Shown here one piece after another: positions 1 through 6,988 of a DNA stretch of 13,107 bases. This DNA comes from Chitinophagaceae bacterium. Lineage in GTDB: Bacteria > Bacteroidota > Bacteroidia > Chitinophagales > Chitinophagaceae. The position numbers and the translations under genes were made by a program. The stretch is from assembly GCA_003455235.1 (NCBI GenBank), contig DMRT01000193.1, positions 1 through 13,107 of the forward strand. The letters are read 5' to 3'. Every line of letters starts with the position of its first letter. Position 1 is the stretch's first letter. Under the pieces are notes generated by a model, which saw only the letters and a list, made by a program, of their open reading frames with translations, had not been told where the DNA came from and made no database searches.

Positions 1-249
1 AGCAAGGACAGCCTGGGTAAAGTAAAATCAACCAGTTCGGCAAAGTATAATGATAAGGGCGAGCAGATTGAGTTTTCAAACACCAAGATTACCAAGGATT
101 CCACCACGACAAAGGTTACCAAGTATACCTATGAAGCACATGATGATAAAGGCAACTGGACCCAGCGTACGGAATGGAATGATAAAGGCAAGGCCACAAA
201 AATCATAAAGCGGACCTTCGCCTACCGGAAAGAAGAAGCAAAGAAATAG
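1..249 (+). CDS. C-terminal fragment of a YD/RHS-like repeat protein (5' end outside window)
   Basis: Frame 1 is open from the first base to a TAG at 247-249 and gives 82 residues. The fragment reads as short beta-strand-like repeats: AKYNDKGEQIEF, YTYEAHDDKGNWTQR and EWNDKGKATKIIKRTFAY. This 'Y-x-Y-D-x-x-GNW' pattern ending in a basic, aromatic strand is typical of YD-repeat or RHS-like secreted proteins of Bacteroidota. The tail (RKEEAKK) is charged and carries no sorting domain. Most of the protein lies upstream, so its length, signal peptide and role cannot be judged. The reading frame is well supported because a strong terminator follows 11 nt after the stop codon. The family assignment is only tentative. 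Confidence 0.7.
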   Translation, partial: SKDSLGKVKSTSSAKYNDKGEQIEFSNTKITKDSTTTKVTKYTYEAHDDKGNWTQRTEWNDKGKATKIIKRTFAYRKEEAKK

Positions 250-260
250 TAATCGAAATA

Positions 261-291
261 AAAGGCCTTTCAGCAATGAAGGGCCTTTTTT
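261..291 (+). terminator. Rho-independent terminator after the first gene
   Basis: An 11-bp stem (261-271 with 278-288, one T·G wobble) closes the hexaloop AGCAAT (272-277). The right arm runs into a T tract at 286-291. It sits 11 nt after the TAG of the upstream gene and about 70 nt before the next start, so it separates the two transcription units. Confidence 0.88.
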
Positions 292-362
292 AACTGTACC
301 ACTCCGCATCCCATAACACTGTACCCCGGGATTTTATTTTTTTTACCAATAAATCTTTAAAC

Positions 363-1082
363 ATGAAAAAGATGTTCTTCATGTGCTTGCTCATTCCTGT
401 ATTTGGAATGGGTCAGACAAAAAATGTACTTAACTCAACCCGTTATTTCTGCAAGCCCGACAAAGTGATGGAGTTTGAAAAAGCATTGGCGGCACATGCA
501 CAAAAATATCACACCGGCGACTGGAAATGGAGGGTATGGTCGATTGAATCGGGTCCGGACGCAGGCGGGTATATGGTGACGGAGGGCCCGAGTAACTGGA
601 CTACCATCGATGGCCGGGGTGACATTACCACCGAACATATAACCGACTGGAATAAAACCGTGGCACCGTTGACCATGGGCCGGGCTGTAAGCTCCTATTC
701 ATTATTTCAGCCAGATATGAGTACGGTGCAGCTGACGGATTATGCCGATAAGATCCTGATCACACATATGACTCCATTGCCCGGGAAAGTGGCTGCCACC
801 AAAACCCTGATCATGCAACAGAAAAAAGTGTGGGAGGCCGGTAAAGAATCGGTGGCCGTTTACTCCTTGATTGCTTCCGGCGAGCCCGGGTATACGTTGG
901 TTACCCGGTTAAGAGGCGGATACAAGGAGCTGGAAGAAGGCTACAGAAAACCGATGAATGAAAGATACAACGAGGCGTATGGTGCCGGAGCATTTGAAAC
1001 CTATTTAAAGGACTATGCCAATTGTGTACAGGGCCGCTGGTCGGAGCTGCTGATCTATATGCCGAAACTGAGTTCAAAATAA
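363..1082 (+). CDS. Exported protein of two similar halves, function unknown
   Basis: The product is 239 aa. It starts with a signal peptide (MKKMFF, hydrophobic core to about residue 16, likely cut near GMG-Q18), so it probably acts in the periplasm or outside the cell. I do not recognise a named family. The mature part holds two related segments: residues 32-73 (from PDKV) and 140-181 (from PGKV) align without gaps over 42 residues and share V-W/Y-S-I/L and a closing M/L-V-T. Two copies of a roughly 100-residue alpha/beta unit would fit a dimeric alpha-beta-barrel (ABM/ferredoxin-like) fold, but that is inference. The gene is flanked by terminators on both sides, so it appears monocistronic. 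No consensus promoter was found in the 72 nt between the upstream terminator and the ATG. The start is chosen because the signal peptide begins at it. Confidence 0.82.
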   Translation: MKKMFFMCLLIPVFGMGQTKNVLNSTRYFCKPDKVMEFEKALAAHAQKYHTGDWKWRVWSIESGPDAGGYMVTEGPSNWTTIDGRGDITTEHITDWNKTVAPLTMGRAVSSYSLFQPDMSTVQLTDYADKILITHMTPLPGKVAATKTLIMQQKKVWEAGKESVAVYSLIASGEPGYTLVTRLRGGYKELEEGYRKPMNERYNEAYGAGAFETYLKDYANCVQGRWSELLIYMPKLSSK

Positions 1083-1113
1083 TTTTCGCCTGGCATGTAC
1101 TGGCGGGTTTAAT

Positions 1114-1146
1114 AAAAAAGCCTCTCAGCAATGAGAGGCTTTTTTT
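1114..1146. terminator. Bidirectional terminator shared by the exported-protein gene and tRNA-Glu
   Basis: GCCTCTC (1120-1126) pairs with GAGAGGC (1133-1139) around the hexaloop AGCAAT (1127-1132). The stem is extended by six A-T pairs (1114-1119 with 1140-1145). T tracts lie on both strands: seven T at 1140-1146 for plus-strand transcripts and six A at 1114-1119 that read as U for the minus strand. It lies 31 nt after the stop of the 239-aa gene and 23 nt past the 3' end of the oppositely oriented tRNA, so it can end both transcripts. Confidence 0.9.
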
Positions 1147-1169
1147 AACGACAACTGACTTGTCTCTTG

Positions 1170-1241
1170 TACCACGTACGGGAATCGAACCCGTGATTCC
1201 TCCGTGAAAGGGAGGCGTCTTAACCCCTTGACCAACGCGGC
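1170..1241 (-). tRNA. tRNA-Glu (anticodon UUC)
   Basis: On the minus strand the sequence folds as a 72-nt cloverleaf. The acceptor arm is GCCGCGT with ACGTGGT, then discriminator A73. The D stem is GTC/GAC. The anticodon stem CCTCC/GGAGG carries the loop CTTTCAC, with U33, anticodon UUC and A37. The T arm is ACGGG-TTCGATT-CCCGT. No CCA is encoded; the bases after A73 read CAA, so CCA must be added after transcription. The first acceptor pair is G1·U72 and there is a second wobble at position 4, which is somewhat weak for an acceptor stem. A consensus promoter lies just upstream on the minus strand and a strong terminator 23 nt downstream, so this is a single-gene unit. Confidence 0.93.
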
Positions 1242-1258
1242 ATTTTACCAAAGGAGGG

Positions 1259-1290
1259 CAAAGATAACATCTATCGCATTTTCAACCAAA
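1259..1290 (-). promoter_or_regulatory. Bacteroidota-type promoter of tRNA-Glu
   Basis: Read on the minus strand, TTTG (plus positions 1287-1290) is followed after 20 nt by TATCTTTG (1259-1266). This matches the Bacteroidota -33 TTTG and -7 TAnnTTTG consensus at normal spacing. Transcription would start near 1252, about 10 nt before the tRNA 5' end. The -7 box is identical to that of rRNA promoter P1 at 12602-12609. Confidence 0.72.
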
Positions 1291-1424
1291 TATTTTACGC
1301 CGGCTGTATCAGTTTGTGCATTTAGGACTGTATCAGATAAATCCAGTGTCAGCAAAGGTTTCAGGATATTTTACGATGCAAAAAAACGGGCAAAAATAAT
1401 CTGCCAAAAATCTCCCATATCCTG

Positions 1425-1432
1425 TACTTTTG
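1425..1432 (+). promoter_or_regulatory. Probable -7 box for gap
   Basis: TACTTTTG matches TAnnTTTG and lies 29 nt before the gap ATG. No TTTG is present at the expected -33 spacing (about 1402-1405), so only half of the promoter is recognisable. The bases that follow (CCTCTC) resemble those after the other strong -7 boxes in this window. Confidence 0.5.
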
Positions 1433-1461
1433 CCTCTCAATTTTAAATTCAAATTAAAGCT

Positions 1462-2472
1462 ATGAGTACAGTAAAAGTTGCCATCAATGGCTTTGGTCGC
1501 ATCGGCCGCCTGGTTTTCCGCCAGATCTATAACATGGAAGGAATCGATGTGGTTGCCATCAATGATCTTACCAGTCCTGCAGTACTGGCCCATTTATTAA
1601 AGTACGACAGTGCACAAGGCCGCTTTGGTCAAAACGTGACTTCTACTGAAAATGCGATCGTGGTAAATGGTCACGAAGTGAAAGTATATGCTCAGAAAGA
1701 TCCTTCCCAGATTCCCTGGGGTTCACACGACGTGGATGTGGTGATTGAAAGTACCGGCTTTTTTACCGATAAAGCAAAGGCAGAAGCGCACCTTACTGCC
1801 GGCGCTAAAAGAGTGGTGATTTCTGCCCCCGCCACCGGAGATCTGAAAACCGTTGTATTTAATGTAAATCACTCGATACTCGACGGAAGCGAAACCATCA
1901 TCAGCTGTGCCAGCTGCACCACCAACTGCCTGGCGCCCATGGCAAAAGTGCTGGAAGAAAAATACGGTATCGTAACCGGTTTAATGAGCACGATTCATGC
2001 GTATACGAATGATCAGAACACACTGGATGCCCCGCATCCAAAGGGTGACCTGCGCAGGGCAAGAGCTGCCGCCGCCAATATTGTTCCCAACAGTACCGGC
2101 GCCGCCAAAGCCATCGGGCTGGTATTACCAAGCCTCAAGGGCAAACTGGATGGAGGCGCACAACGGGTGCCAACCATTACCGGCAGTGTAACCGAACTTT
2201 ATTCCATACTGGCTAAAGACGTAACTGCCGAAGAAGTGAATGCAGCCATGAAAGCAGCCAGCAACGAAAGCTTTGGTTATACCGAAGATGAAATTGTGAG
2301 CAGCGATGTGATCGGCATCAGCTTCGGAAGCCTGTTTGACGCCACGCAGACAAGGGTGATCAAAACCGGCGACAAGCAACTGGTGAAAACCGTTAGCTGG
2401 TACGACAATGAAATGAGCTATGTATCACAGCTGGTGCGTACAGTGCATCATTTCGCAAAACTGATCAAGTAA
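1462..2472 (+). CDS. gap: Glyceraldehyde-3-phosphate dehydrogenase, type I, NAD-dependent
   Basis: This 336-aa cytoplasmic enzyme oxidises and phosphorylates glyceraldehyde-3-phosphate to 1,3-bisphosphoglycerate in glycolysis and runs in reverse in gluconeogenesis. The N-terminal Rossmann fold has INGFGRIGR (residues 8-16). Asp35 in VAINDL, at the end of the second strand, favours NAD over NADP. The catalytic motif SCTTNC places the nucleophile at Cys152, and His179 in [10 protein letters not shown] is the expected base. The phosphate-binding segment ([20 protein letters not shown]) and the C-terminal SWYDNEMSY are intact, and the length is normal. There is no Shine-Dalgarno sequence, only an A/T-rich leader, as is common in Bacteroidota. 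pgk follows 98 nt downstream in the same direction and the two genes are probably co-expressed. A -7 box lies at 1425-1432. Confidence 0.98.
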   Translation: MSTVKVAINGFGRIGRLVFRQIYNMEGIDVVAINDLTSPAVLAHLLKYDSAQGRFGQNVTSTENAIVVNGHEVKVYAQKDPSQIPWGSHDVDVVIESTGFFTDKAKAEAHLTAGAKRVVISAPATGDLKTVVFNVNHSILDGSETIISCASCTTNCLAPMAKVLEEKYGIVTGLMSTIHAYTNDQNTLDAPHPKGDLRRARAAAANIVPNSTGAAKAIGLVLPSLKGKLDGGAQRVPTITGSVTELYSILAKDVTAEEVNAAMKAASNESFGYTEDEIVSSDVIGISFGSLFDATQTRVIKTGDKQLVKTVSWYDNEMSYVSQLVRTVHHFAKLIK

Positions 2473-2492
2473 TTTTTAAGTAATATATTTAT

Positions 2493-2551
2493 AACCGCAA
2501 AGACGCAAAGTCGCCGGGGGTTAATCTCTGCGTCTCAGCGCCTTTGCGGTT
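2493..2551. repeat. Palindromic intergenic element between gap and pgk
   Basis: AACCGCAAAG (2493-2502) pairs perfectly with CTTTGCGGTT (2542-2551). Inside, GACGCAAAG (2502-2510) can pair with CTCTGCGTC (2526-2534), with one mismatch. The two pairings share only base 2502, so they could nest. Each arm is itself an imperfect direct repeat (CGCAAAG-A-CGCAAAG on the left, CTCTGCGTCTC and CGCCTTTGCGG on the right), so slipped pairings are also possible. The right arm is followed by TTTAATTTTTA. It could act as a weak terminator or attenuator, or as an mRNA-stabilising hairpin between gap and pgk. This type of CGCAAAG-rich palindrome is also a dispersed intergenic repeat in many genomes. Confidence 0.75.
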
Positions 2552-2570
2552 TAATTTTTAAATAAGAGCA

Positions 2571-3800
2571 ATGTCAAAATTCAGCAGCTTCAATTTCTCC
2601 GGCCATAAAGCATTGATCCGGGTAGATTTTAATGTACCATTGGACACGAATTATTCGATTACCGATGATACAAGGATGCGGGCAACCATTCCAACCATAA
2701 AAAAGATATTGGGTGATGGCGGCAGCGTGATCCTGATGAGCCACCTGGGGCGGCCAAAAGATGGGCCCACTGATAAGTATTCTTTAAAGCACCTGGTGAA
2801 ACATCTTTATGAATTACTGAATGACGGGCATGCAAACCCGGCATTTGGCGACGGAAGTACCCGGGTTTTCTTTGCCGATAATTGTATTGGTGAACAGGCT
2901 GCGCTCACTGCCTCCATGCTGAAACCGGGTGAAGTATTGTTGCTGGAAAATCTCCGCTTTTACAAAGAAGAAGAAAAGGGGGATGAGGCATTTGCAGAAA
3001 AACTGAGCAAGCTGGGTGATGTATATGTGAACGACGCCTTCGGAACAGCACACCGGGCGCACGCATCCACGGCGGTAATCGCCCAATTCTTCCCGGCAGA
3101 AAAAAGAATGTTTGGCCTGCTGATGGAAGGAGAAGTGGTGAGTGCCGAAAAAGTATTGCACGGTGCCGAAAAGCCATTTACCGCCATCATTGGCGGAGCC
3201 AAGGTATCGGATAAGATTCTGATCATCGAAAATTTATTGCAGCGGGCCACCGATATCATCATCGGCGGCGGCATGGCCTATACCTTTATGAAGGCAAGGG
3301 GCGGAAAGATCGGCTCGTCACTTTGCGAAGACGACCGTTTGCAGACAGCCATGGACATATTGGAACAGGCAAAACAAAAAGGTGTGAGTATTCACCTGCC
3401 CGAGGATTCGGTGATCGCCGATAAATTCGCGGCAGATGCCAACACAGATGTTCGTCCGAGCGATGCCATTCCCGATGGATGGATGGGGCTCGATATTGGT
3501 CCGAAAGCCACCGGTATCTTCAGTGAAGTGATTGGCAAATCAAAAACGGTTTTGTGGAACGGCCCCATGGGGGTTTTTGAAATGGAAAAATTCCAGGCCG
3601 GCACTAAAGCAATTGCTGAAGCAGTGGCTGCGTCCACTGCCCACGGTGCTTTCAGCCTGGTGGGTGGCGGCGACAGTGTGGCAGTGGTAAATAAATTCAA
3701 CCTGGCAAGCAAAGTAAGCTATGTAAGCACCGGCGGCGGTGCTATGCTGGAATATTTTGAAGGAAAGACATTGCCTGGTATTGCTGCCATTAAAGAGTAA
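2571..3800 (+). CDS. pgk: Phosphoglycerate kinase
   Basis: This 409-aa cytoplasmic monomer transfers phosphate from 1,3-bisphosphoglycerate to ADP, directly after Gap in glycolysis. The N-terminal substrate-binding domain shows RVDFNVPLD (residues 17-25, with the substrate-binding Asp and Asn), SHLGRPK (57-63) and [13 protein letters not shown] (154-166). The C-terminal nucleotide domain shows GGAKVSDK (208-215), WNGPMGVFE (339-347) and the phosphate loop GGGDS (375-379). The length is normal for a bacterial PGK and all key motifs are present. The start follows an A-rich leader (AATAAGAGCA). It follows gap in the same direction after a hairpin element, and I saw no consensus promoter of its own in the gap, so expression through gap is likely. 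Confidence 0.98.
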   Translation: MSKFSSFNFSGHKALIRVDFNVPLDTNYSITDDTRMRATIPTIKKILGDGGSVILMSHLGRPKDGPTDKYSLKHLVKHLYELLNDGHANPAFGDGSTRVFFADNCIGEQAALTASMLKPGEVLLLENLRFYKEEEKGDEAFAEKLSKLGDVYVNDAFGTAHRAHASTAVIAQFFPAEKRMFGLLMEGEVVSAEKVLHGAEKPFTAIIGGAKVSDKILIIENLLQRATDIIIGGGMAYTFMKARGGKIGSSLCEDDRLQTAMDILEQAKQKGVSIHLPEDSVIADKFAADANTDVRPSDAIPDGWMGLDIGPKATGIFSEVIGKSKTVLWNGPMGVFEMEKFQAGTKAIAEAVAASTAHGAFSLVGGGDSVAVVNKFNLASKVSYVSTGGGAMLEYFEGKTLPGIAAIKE

Positions 3801-3834
3801 ACTACATTTAATCACGAACAATAAAATCCGCAGC

Positions 3835-4467
3835 ATGAAAAAGAATATCCTTGCCCTTTGTTGCCTGCTCTTTGCCATCAACGGTATGGCGCAGATACAG
3901 GCCGTAACCAGCAACGGCGATGAAGTGGTTCTGTACAACGACGGAACCTGGAAATACGTAAAAAAGAATGACGAGAATGCGGTAAAGATCGATACGAACC
4001 GGACGGCTTTCCTGAAAAGCAAGGAAGCTGCTTTCCTGGTAAAGAGCAATATCGTGCCGGTGGGAGTGTACCTGAATTCCAAAAAATGGAGTTTTAAAAA
4101 AGCCGATAGGGATGGAGAAGCAGAATACAGCTTTCAGCTTAAGTCAAAAGACGGGTATGGTATGATGATGGCGGAACGGGTGGAGATTCCCCTGGAATCG
4201 CTCAGGAATATTGCATTGGAAAATGCAAAAGAGGCATCTCCGGATGTAAAGATCACCCACGAGGAATACCGCAATGTGAACGGAGTAAAAGTGCTTTGCA
4301 TGCAGATGGACGGTACTATCCAGGGAATTAAATTTTCGTACCTGGGGTATTATTTCTCCTTTGAAAAGGGCACGATCCAGTTTATTACCTACACGGCGCA
4401 GAGCCTGCTCAGCGAATACCGGCAGGACATGGAGGAACTGCTGAACGGCTTTGTGCTGGTGAAATAA
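3835..4467 (+). CDS. Exported protein with N-terminal DGTW motif, function unknown
   Basis: The product is 210 aa from the ATG at 3835. An in-frame ATG at 3739 exists, but it would overlap pgk by 62 nt and bury the signal peptide. From 3835 the protein opens with a clear signal peptide (MKKNILALCCLLFAINGMAQ, cleavage near residue 19). Right after it comes NGDEVVLYNDGTWKYV (about residues 27-42), a motif seen at the start of many Bacteroidota exported proteins and resembling DUF3157. The rest (about 50-210) has a predicted alpha/beta pattern with one Cys (C155) and ends in a long helix (LLSEYRQDMEELLNGFVLVK). The late part looks loosely like PsbP/DcrB-type folds, which is only a guess. It lies 34 nt after pgk and 64 nt before the lemA cluster, so it could be transcribed with either. 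Confidence 0.8.
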   Translation: MKKNILALCCLLFAINGMAQIQAVTSNGDEVVLYNDGTWKYVKKNDENAVKIDTNRTAFLKSKEAAFLVKSNIVPVGVYLNSKKWSFKKADRDGEAEYSFQLKSKDGYGMMMAERVEIPLESLRNIALENAKEASPDVKITHEEYRNVNGVKVLCMQMDGTIQGIKFSYLGYYFSFEKGTIQFITYTAQSLLSEYRQDMEELLNGFVLVK

Positions 4468-4531
4468 GATCCCCGAGGTAAAACTGGAAGAAAAGATTAA
4501 TTTTAACTTCTTAACACTAAAACAAAAAATT

Positions 4532-5116
4532 ATGAAACGCATTGGATTATTGGTCGTACTCGGGATTGTTGTTATCCTCGGATTCTGGGGATGCAGCGGA
4601 TACAATGGCCTGGTAAAGCAGGATGAGAATGTGAAGAAAGCATGGAACAACGTACAGACTGAATACCAGAACCGGTCGGACCTGGTTGGCAACCTGGTGA
4701 ACACAGTTAAAGGGGCCGCCAATTTCGAACAGGAAACACTTACTAAACTGGTGGAAGCAAGGTCCAAGGCTACATCGGTGAATTTTACAGCCGATCAGCT
4801 CACGCCGGAAAATATCGCCAAGTTTCAGGAAGCACAGAGCCAGATGAGCGGGGCGCTTAGCCGCCTGCTTGCCGTGGTGGAAAATTATCCCGACCTGAAA
4901 GCGACACAGAACTTTACGCAGCTGCAGGGACAGCTGGAAGGCATCGAGAACAATATCAAAAACTCACGCAAAACATTTAATGAAGCCATTAATGTATACA
5001 ATACCAAGGTGAGGTCATTCCCGATGAATATACTCGGCGGTATGTTCGGCTTCAGCGCCAAAGAAGGTTTTAAGGCAGATGCCGGTGCGGAAAAAGCACC
5101 TGAAGTTAAATTCTAA
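4532..5116 (+). CDS. lemA: LemA family protein, first copy (possible lipoprotein)
   Basis: The product is 194 aa. A short basic N-terminus and a hydrophobic segment (residues 4-20) lead to the family signature SGYNGLVKQDENVKKAWNNVQTEYQNRSDLVGNLVNTVKG. The body is a long antiparallel helical bundle, including FEQETLTKLVEARSKA and the late EAINVYNTKVRSFPMNILGGMFGF, which are hallmarks of LemA (PF04011). Cys21 follows FWG, close to but not a perfect lipobox, so the protein may be a lipoprotein or be anchored by an uncleaved helix; the helical part should face the periplasm. Biochemical function of the family is not settled. It is the first gene of a lemA-lemA-TPM-TPM cluster, and its last 38 nt overlap the ATG-initiated form of the second lemA. 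An A-rich stretch (AACAAAAAATT) precedes the start. No consensus promoter was recognised in the 64 nt upstream. Confidence 0.92.
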   Translation: MKRIGLLVVLGIVVILGFWGCSGYNGLVKQDENVKKAWNNVQTEYQNRSDLVGNLVNTVKGAANFEQETLTKLVEARSKATSVNFTADQLTPENIAKFQEAQSQMSGALSRLLAVVENYPDLKATQNFTQLQGQLEGIENNIKNSRKTFNEAINVYNTKVRSFPMNILGGMFGFSAKEGFKADAGAEKAPEVKF

Positions 5117-5720
5117 AAGCACCCCTTCATTGAAGAAGAACCGATTTTCATGGCTGGTTGCAGGGGGCGTGGTACTCCTGGTTGTCATTTATCTGATCAC
5201 TACTTACAATGGCCTGGTAAAAAAGGAAGAAAAAGTAAAGCTTCAGTGGAACGAGGTTCAGAATGCCTACCAGCGCAGGATGAACCTAATTCCGAACCTG
5301 GTAAATGTGGTGAAGGGAGTTTCTGATTTTGAACAGACCACCCTGCAGAAAATTGCGGAAGCAAGAAGCAAGGCCGCATCTGTTACGGTGAGTGCAGAGA
5401 ATTTAACAGCCGATGCTGTTAATAAGCAAGCGGACGCACAGAATGAACTGGCTGCAGCCACCAATAACCTGATTATCCGGATTGAAAAATACCCGTCATT
5501 GAAAGGGACGGCCGCTTATTCCGGTTTACAGACACAACTGGAAGGAACGGAAAGAAGGATCAAAGTGGCAAGACAGGATTTCAATGAAGCAATCAATACC
5601 TACAACAACACCGTGAGGGGATTCCCCACAAAACTGGTGGCAGGCATGCTTGGATTTAAAATGAAAGAGGGTTTTCAATCGGATGCCGGTGCAGAAAAAA
5701 CAGTGGAAATAAAATTCTGA
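5079..5720 (+). CDS. LemA family protein, second copy (membrane-anchored)
   Basis: This is a paralogue of the preceding gene. TYNGLVKKEEKVKLQWNEVQNAYQRRMNLIPNLVNVVKG matches the LemA core better than the first copy (NLIPNLV is the usual form). Both copies end alike: KEGF-x-x-DAGAEK then E-V/I-KF. From the ATG at 5079 the product is 213 aa with a transmembrane helix at about 24-42 and no lipobox Cys, so it is probably an uncleaved type II membrane protein. The start is uncertain. The ATG overlaps the first lemA by 38 nt and adds 17 lysine-rich residues. A TTG at 5130, 13 nt after that gene's stop, would give 196 aa beginning KKNRFSWLVAGG, which aligns almost exactly in length with the first copy and is my biological preference. 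Its TGA overlaps the ATG of the next gene (TGATG), suggesting translational coupling. Confidence 0.9.
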   Translation: MPVRKKHLKLNSKSTPSLKKNRFSWLVAGGVVLLVVIYLITTYNGLVKKEEKVKLQWNEVQNAYQRRMNLIPNLVNVVKGVSDFEQTTLQKIAEARSKAASVTVSAENLTADAVNKQADAQNELAAATNNLIIRIEKYPSLKGTAAYSGLQTQLEGTERRIKVARQDFNEAINTYNNTVRGFPTKLVAGMLGFKMKEGFQSDAGAEKTVEIKF

Positions 5721-6181
5721 TGGGACTATTGCCATTCTTTAAAAAGAAACAATTCTTTTCTGCTGCCGAACGGGAGCAGATCGTGAATGCCATCCGTGCT
5801 GCGGAGAAAGAAACCAGCGGTGAGGTAAGGGTATATGTAGAAAGCAAAAACGCCTACGTGGATGCTATGGACCGGGCGGCCGAAATTTTCTATAAACTAA
5901 AAATGCAGAATACCGATCACCGCAATGCCGTGCTGTTGTATGTTGCCATGAAGCACCATGAACTGGCCCTGTTTGCGGATGAAGGCATTTATCAGAAGAC
6001 CGGGGCCGATTACTGGAACAATGCCGTACAGGAAATGATTACCCGGTTTAAAAAAGATGATGTTCCGGGTGGTATTGAACAGTGTGTTCGACAGATCGGG
6101 AATACTTTAAAAGAAAAATTTCCATACATCCCCACCGAAGATAAAAACGAACTGCCCGACGAGATCGTTTTTGGCCATTGA
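5720..6181 (+). CDS. TPM-domain protein without signal peptide
   Basis: The product is 153 aa. The opening FFKKKQFFSAAEREQIVNAIRAAEKETSGEVRVYVE is typical of the TPM domain (TLP18.3/Psb32/MOLO-1, PF04536). NAVLLYVAMKHHELALFADEGIYQKTG is the expected central strand-turn segment, and the C-terminal part (about 95-135) is the final helix pair. There is no signal peptide or membrane segment, so it is probably cytoplasmic or peripheral on the inner face of the membrane, unlike the next gene. Some TPM proteins, such as plant TLP18.3, have reported acid phosphatase activity, but this cannot be assumed here. The ATG shares its A with the TGA of the upstream lemA. The second TPM gene starts 18 nt downstream. 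Confidence 0.9.
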   Translation: MGLLPFFKKKQFFSAAEREQIVNAIRAAEKETSGEVRVYVESKNAYVDAMDRAAEIFYKLKMQNTDHRNAVLLYVAMKHHELALFADEGIYQKTGADYWNNAVQEMITRFKKDDVPGGIEQCVRQIGNTLKEKFPYIPTEDKNELPDEIVFGH

Positions 6182-6199
6182 TGAACCGGTAAAAGAAGA

Positions 6200-6988
6200 A
6201 TGAAGAAAATACTTTCCATATTTATATCACTGCTTGTTGCGCTTGCCTGCTTTGCGCAAAAATCAGGCAAGCCGGAAGACCTGCTCAATTTTAAACCCAC
6301 CACCCGGGTATATGTCAACGATTATACCGGGACTCTCACGGAAGATCAGCGCCAATCCATCGATACCAAACTCAGAATATTTGATGACAGCACCTCTACG
6401 CAGGTGGTGGTGGTTGTCATCAATTCCCTGGAAGGAAATGATGTGGCCGATTTTAATGTACAGCTCGGAAGGGCCTGGGGTATCGGCGGCAAAGAGTTCA
6501 ACAACGGTGTGGTGCTGCTTATTGCCAAAAAAGACCGCAAGCTGAACATCGCCACCGGTTATGGTGTGGAAGGAGCCCTGCCCGATATTACCTGCAAACA
6601 GATCATCGACGATATTATTGTACCCAAGTTCAAGGGCGATGATTATTACCGCGGCATCGAAGAGGGCACCGATGCCATCATCCAGGCTGTAAAAGGAGAA
6701 TACAAGGCACCGGAAGGCTATCATAAAGGAAGAAGCACTGGTGGTTCGGTGCTTCGTACCGTTTTCATCATCATTGTCATTCTCATCTTTCTTGCCATGA
6801 GTGGTCGTGGTGGAGGCGGCGGTTCATTCATGAGCCGCCGTGGGTATACCGCATGGACAATCGGCAACATCCTCAGCAATATGGGAAGAAGCGGTGGTGG
6901 AGGCGGAGGAGGCTGGAGCGGCGGTGGCAGTTCGGGTGGATTCGGCGGCGGCAGCTTTGGGGGTGGCGGCGCCAGCGGCAGCTGGTAG
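6200..6988 (+). CDS. TPM-domain membrane protein with glycine-rich tail (YgcG-like)
   Basis: The product is 262 aa. A signal peptide (MKKILSIFISLLVALACFAQ) is followed by a TPM domain (about 37-165) with VNDYTGTLTEDQ, GRAWGIGGKEFNNGVVLLIA, RKLNIATGYGVEGALPD and the late RGIEEGTDAI helix. A transmembrane helix lies at about 174-190 (VFIIIVILIFLAM). The C-terminus is low-complexity Gly/Ser (about 221-262) and ends GGGGASGSW, an ending seen across YgcG-type proteins. The expected topology places the TPM domain in the periplasm and the glycine tail in the cytoplasm. It is the last gene of the lemA cluster, and LemA-TPM neighbourhoods are a known association. Its TAG at 6986-6988 directly abuts the stop of the convergent esterase gene, leaving no room for a separate terminator. 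Confidence 0.93.
   Translation: MKKILSIFISLLVALACFAQKSGKPEDLLNFKPTTRVYVNDYTGTLTEDQRQSIDTKLRIFDDSTSTQVVVVVINSLEGNDVADFNVQLGRAWGIGGKEFNNGVVLLIAKKDRKLNIATGYGVEGALPDITCKQIIDDIIVPKFKGDDYYRGIEEGTDAIIQAVKGEYKAPEGYHKGRSTGGSVLRTVFIIIVILIFLAMSGRGGGGGSFMSRRGYTAWTIGNILSNMGRSGGGGGGGWSGGGSSGGFGGGSFGGGGASGSW

Noticed and set aside
901..1251. Minus-strand reading frame across the gene end and tRNA
   Set aside because: It runs through the tRNA-Glu gene and the terminator, so it cannot be a real protein gene.
3739..3834. Upstream ATG extending the 210-aa exported protein into pgk
   Set aside because: It would overlap pgk by 62 nt and place 32 residues before a clear signal peptide.
3540..4082. Minus-strand reading frame of 180 codons across the pgk end
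   Set aside because: It is antisense to the PGK nucleotide domain and the following signal peptide and has no recognisable domain.
6890..6985. G-rich repetitive DNA as a non-coding repeat array
   Set aside because: It is in frame and encodes the Gly/Ser tail expected of YgcG-like TPM proteins, ending GASGSW.
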